Source of the DNA: Cyclobacterium plantarum
GTDB lineage: Bacteria; Bacteroidota; Bacteroidia; Cytophagales; Cyclobacteriaceae
DNA: 64,000 nt
Direction of reading: 5' to 3'
Assembly (NCBI RefSeq): GCF_011290685.1
Contig: NZ_JAANYN010000001.1
Location: 124,001 to 188,000 of the forward strand
The position numbers and the translations under genes were made by a program. The notes beneath the pieces were generated by a model. It saw only the letters and a list, made by a program, of their open reading frames with translations, was not told the DNA's origin and searched no databases. Shown piece after piece: positions 61,483-64,000 of the stretch; positions within the stretch are counted from its first letter, which is position 1, and every line of letters begins with the position of its first letter.

Positions 61483-63267
61483 TTATTTTTTGGACTGGTC
61501 CATTTTTTCCTTCAGAGCCGTCAAGGCATCTAAATCACCCAAGGTAGACTTCTCTCCTCCGGCACTGCTATCCGATCCGGAAGCTTTCTTCTTGGTACCA
61601 GGAGCTGCGGTTTTCTTGGCAGCAGCTTTAGGCATGGCTTCCTCTTTGAAGGTAGCTGTGTGCGAAAGCACAATGCGCTTGTCCTCTTTGGAAAATTCGA
61701 TTACCCTGAAATCAAGGCTTTCTCCTGCCTCAGCCTGTGTTCCGTCTTCCTTCTCCAGGTTTTTGGCGGTAACAAATCCCTCCAGACCATAGGGAAGCTC
61801 CAATACTGCTCCTTTGTCATTTTTGGAAATGATAGAACATTTGTGCGTAGATCCGATCGGAAACACACTTTCGAAGGTATCCCAGGGGTTTTCCTCCAAT
61901 TGCTTGTGGCCCAATGCCAGTCTCCTGCTATCCAGATCCAGTTCCAGGACGATAACATCCAGTTCGTCGCCTACTTTTACAAACTCGGAAGGATGCTTGA
62001 TCTTTTTGGTCCAGGACAGGTCGGATACGTGTACCAGACCATCGATACCTTCTTCCAGTTCCAGGAACAAGCCAAAGTTGGTCAGGTTTCTGACGATTCC
62101 CTTGTGCTTGGTGCCTATGGCATACTTGGTACCCATTTCGGACTTGGTCCATGGATCTTCGGTCAGTTGCTTGATGCCCAAAGACATTTTCCTTTCGTCT
62201 TTGTCCAGGGTCAATACCACTGCATCGATTTCGTCGCCCACTTTCACAAAGTCGGCGGGATTTCTCAGGTGCTGAGACCAGGACATCTCTGATACGTGAA
62301 TCAGTCCCTCTACACCTGGAGCCAATTCAAGGAATGCGCCATAATCGGCCACATTGACAATTTTTCCTTTGACTTTGGATCCCACTTCAAGGCTGGCAGA
62401 AAGTGAATCCCATGGATGAGCAGTCAGCTGCTTCATGCCCAGAGAAATCCGTTTCTTGTCATCATCGAAATCCAATACCACAATCTGCACCTTATCGTCC
62501 AGGTTAAGCACTTCTTCGGGATGGTTGATCCTGCCCCAGGAAATATCGGTAATGTGCAAAAGTCCGTCTACACCACCCAAATCGATAAATACACCGAAAT
62601 TGGTCATGTTCTTGATTACACCTTCCAATACCTGTCCTTTTTCCAGGTTGTTCAGGATTTCGGCTTTTTGTTTTTCCAGATCTTTTTCGATCAATACTTT
62701 GTGAGAAACGACCACGTTATCGTTGGCGTGGTTGATTTTCACCACTTTCACTTCCATTTTCTTACCTACATAGATATCGAAATCCCGGATAGGTTTCACA
62801 TCGATCTGCGAACCCGGAAGGAAAGCTTCTACCCCGTAAATATCCACAATCAGACCACCTTTGGTCCTTCTCTTCACCAATCCTTCAATGACATTGTCTT
62901 GCTCCAGGGCCTCCTCAATGGTCTGCCAGGCTTTGACCATTTTGGCCTTTTTACGGGAAAGCACCAATTGGCCCAATGAGTTTTCCTGCTCTTCTATGAA
63001 AAGCTCCACCTCGTCGCCAATTTTCAGGTCCTCAACATCACGGAACTCGTTCAAGGGAACCAATCCATCGGATTTGAAACCAATGTTGATGATCACGTCC
63101 TTGTCGTTGATACCCACTACCGTACCGGTAATGACCTCCTTTTCGGTGATCTCCGTAAGCGTTTTGTCATACAGCTTTTCCATTTCGGCTCTTTCAGCCT
63201 TGGTATAGCCTTCTCCAAAACCCTTGGTTTCAAATTTTTCCCAGTTAAAATCTTTTTGATTTGACAT
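61483..63267 (-). CDS. rpsA: 30S ribosomal protein S1
   Basis: 594 residues from the ATG at 63267 (MSNQKDFNWEKFETKGFG); the frame is open 52 codons further up but that part is not conserved-looking. Six S1 RNA-binding repeats can be followed, each with a GxVxxxxxxGxFV/LxL core (GVIKNMTNFGVFIDLGGVDG, KGIVRNLTNFGLFLELEEGI) and a VSxLSW or ITDISW end. A low-complexity tail (AAAKKTAAPGTKKKASGSDS) follows. S1 brings mRNA to the ribosome, which matters in a phylum with weak Shine-Dalgarno signals. Confidence 0.96.
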   Translation of the reverse strand: MSNQKDFNWEKFETKGFGEGYTKAERAEMEKLYDKTLTEITEKEVITGTVVGINDKDVIINIGFKSDGLVPLNEFRDVEDLKIGDEVELFIEEQENSLGQLVLSRKKAKMVKAWQTIEEALEQDNVIEGLVKRRTKGGLIVDIYGVEAFLPGSQIDVKPIRDFDIYVGKKMEVKVVKINHANDNVVVSHKVLIEKDLEKQKAEILNNLEKGQVLEGVIKNMTNFGVFIDLGGVDGLLHITDISWGRINHPEEVLNLDDKVQIVVLDFDDDKKRISLGMKQLTAHPWDSLSASLEVGSKVKGKIVNVADYGAFLELAPGVEGLIHVSEMSWSQHLRNPADFVKVGDEIDAVVLTLDKDERKMSLGIKQLTEDPWTKSEMGTKYAIGTKHKGIVRNLTNFGLFLELEEGIDGLVHVSDLSWTKKIKHPSEFVKVGDELDVIVLELDLDSRRLALGHKQLEENPWDTFESVFPIGSTHKCSIISKNDKGAVLELPYGLEGFVTAKNLEKEDGTQAEAGESLDFRVIEFSKEDKRIVLSHTATFKEEAMPKAAAKKTAAPGTKKKASGSDSSAGGEKSTLGDLDALTALKEKMDQSKK

Positions 63268-63371
63268 ATTAAATGATACAACCCTGATTTTCAACAGCCT
63301 TAGGGTCGTCTGGCTGAGGTTTTTATGAAGAATACCTTCCCTAAGGAAGAACCGTTCACCCGAACGGACTG

Positions 63372-63379
63372 CAAATTTA
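63372..63379 (-). promoter_or_regulatory. Possible -7 box upstream of rpsA
   Basis: Minus-strand TAAATTTG matches TAnnTTTG, about 105 bases before the rpsA ATG. No -33 box is seen at the usual spacing. Confidence 0.3.
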
Positions 63380-63448
63380 CGAAATATTTTAGGAATAGAA
63401 ATGCCTAACCCACAAAAAATCAAGTTCTTTACCGGATTAGCAGACCGC

Positions 63449-63970
63449 TCATCCCACTGTTTTGGCTGCTAAAAATGGCAGCCATTCTTCGGCATGTCTT
63501 TCTGCATATTCGGCTAAAAAGTAAGCAAGCGTCGGCCTGAAGGGCAGTATTTTTAGTTTCATGCCTGCCTGCTCCGGAGTTTTGTCCCCCTTCAGGGTAT
63601 TGCAGCGGTGACAGGCGGTAACCAGATTTTTCCAGCTTGTCTTTCCTCCCTTGGACCGGGGTACCACATGATCCAGGGTCAGGCTCTTCTCGGCACCACA
63701 ATACTGGCAGGCATGCTGGTCCCTTTTGTACAGGTTGTTTCTGTTTAACATGACTCCTTTATAAGGAATGTTTTTGTACTCATGCAGGCGGATCACTGCC
63801 GGATAAGCGAAATTTCTATCTACCGTCCGTATCGTCAGGTAATCAAAATTGGCCAATGGAGCTGCTTTCTCCAGCAGGGTAAGTACCAATGCCTTCTGCA
63901 CATTGACGATGCCGACAGGGGAATGATCCAAATTCAGCACAAGCACTTTTTTTTCCATCCACTCCTTCAT
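63449..63970 (-). CDS. HNH endonuclease family protein (small, chromosomal type)
   Basis: 173 residues (a second ATG four codons in is possible). The N-terminal part KKVLVLNLDHSPVGIVNVQKA is typical of a widespread, mostly single-copy HNH family. The HNH core has CQYCG, LTLDHVVPRSKGG and the second Cys pair CHRCNTLKG, so both structural zinc cysteine pairs and the catalytic His are present. Its role is not established; it is conserved in position rather than mobile in many genomes. Confidence 0.85.
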   Translation of the reverse strand: MKEWMEKKVLVLNLDHSPVGIVNVQKALVLTLLEKAAPLANFDYLTIRTVDRNFAYPAVIRLHEYKNIPYKGVMLNRNNLYKRDQHACQYCGAEKSLTLDHVVPRSKGGKTSWKNLVTACHRCNTLKGDKTPEQAGMKLKILPFRPTLAYFLAEYAERHAEEWLPFLAAKTVG

Positions 63971-64000
63971 GATCCCATTAGATTTTTAACATGAAGAACC

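Noticed and set aside
1-64000. tRNA or rRNA genes, prophage or conjugative genes
   Set aside because: No cloverleaf, rRNA segment, capsid, integrase or relaxase sequence was recognised by eye.

Overview
The window looks like chromosomal DNA of a member of the Bacteroidota, most likely order Cytophagales and perhaps family Cyclobacteriaceae. This is inferred from gene content and signals; no database was searched. Supporting signs are Bacteroidota-type promoters (TTTR, about 19 nt, TAnnTTTG), weak Shine-Dalgarno sequences, the GH3-lptB-recJ and hpt-adk-obgE gene orders, an OmpA protein with thrombospondin type 3 repeats, many signal-peptide lipoproteins, and a PafA-type phosphatase.

Layout. 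1-7 kb: end of mazG, an AT-rich gap with three DnaA-box-like sites, then a minus-strand block (GH3 enzyme, lptB, recJ, SPOR-like lipoprotein, lipA, secreted protein). 7-10 kb: an ECF sigma factor overlapping a membrane-anchored beta-barrel-like partner, then an FKBP lipoprotein. 10-14 kb: membrane protein, Ca2+/cation antiporter, upp, OmpA. 14-19 kb: M42 peptidase, hpt, adk, obgE, grpE, dnaJ. 19-25 kb: toast-rack-like secreted protein, ABC exporter pair, orphan histidine kinase, GH32 lipoprotein. 25-35 kb: P5C dehydrogenase, ArsR/HAD pair, secreted protein with a CarboxypepD-like domain, PafA phosphatase, a hydrolase pseudogene, an AT-rich HNH nuclease, secreted protein, M28 peptidase. 35-44 kb: gcvP, fumC, small membrane protein, ridA, a two-component system, lysA. 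44-47 kb: a small protein, an iron-sulfur (6-4)-type photolyase, and a poorly coding gap with one short ORF that ends in a terminator. 47-52 kb: a sulfate-assimilation operon (Rrf2 regulator, APS-reductase-type CysH, siroheme sulfite reductase with a helical tail, CobA, precorrin-2 dehydrogenase). 52-58 kb: secreted EEP-family hydrolase, htpG, GH95 fucosidase. 58-61.4 kb: an accessory island. 61.4-64 kb: ribosomal protein S1 and a small HNH protein.

The most unusual stretch is 58.2-61.4 kb. A REP-associated tyrosine transposase (RAYT, IS200-like) sits between two sets of small GC-rich hairpins in opposite orientation. On both sides lie decayed toxin-antitoxin loci: a higBA pair whose toxin has an in-frame amber codon, and a hipBA locus reduced to the end of HipB, the start of HipA and the end of HipA.

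Other points of interest: a DnaJ that keeps only the two inner zinc-finger motifs (centre II) and has lost both outer ones (centre I); a shared 13-nt TGnCA-N3-TGnCA motif upstream of both heat-shock units (grpE-dnaJ and htpG); and the sigma-factor partner that joins a membrane anchor to a barrel-like domain.
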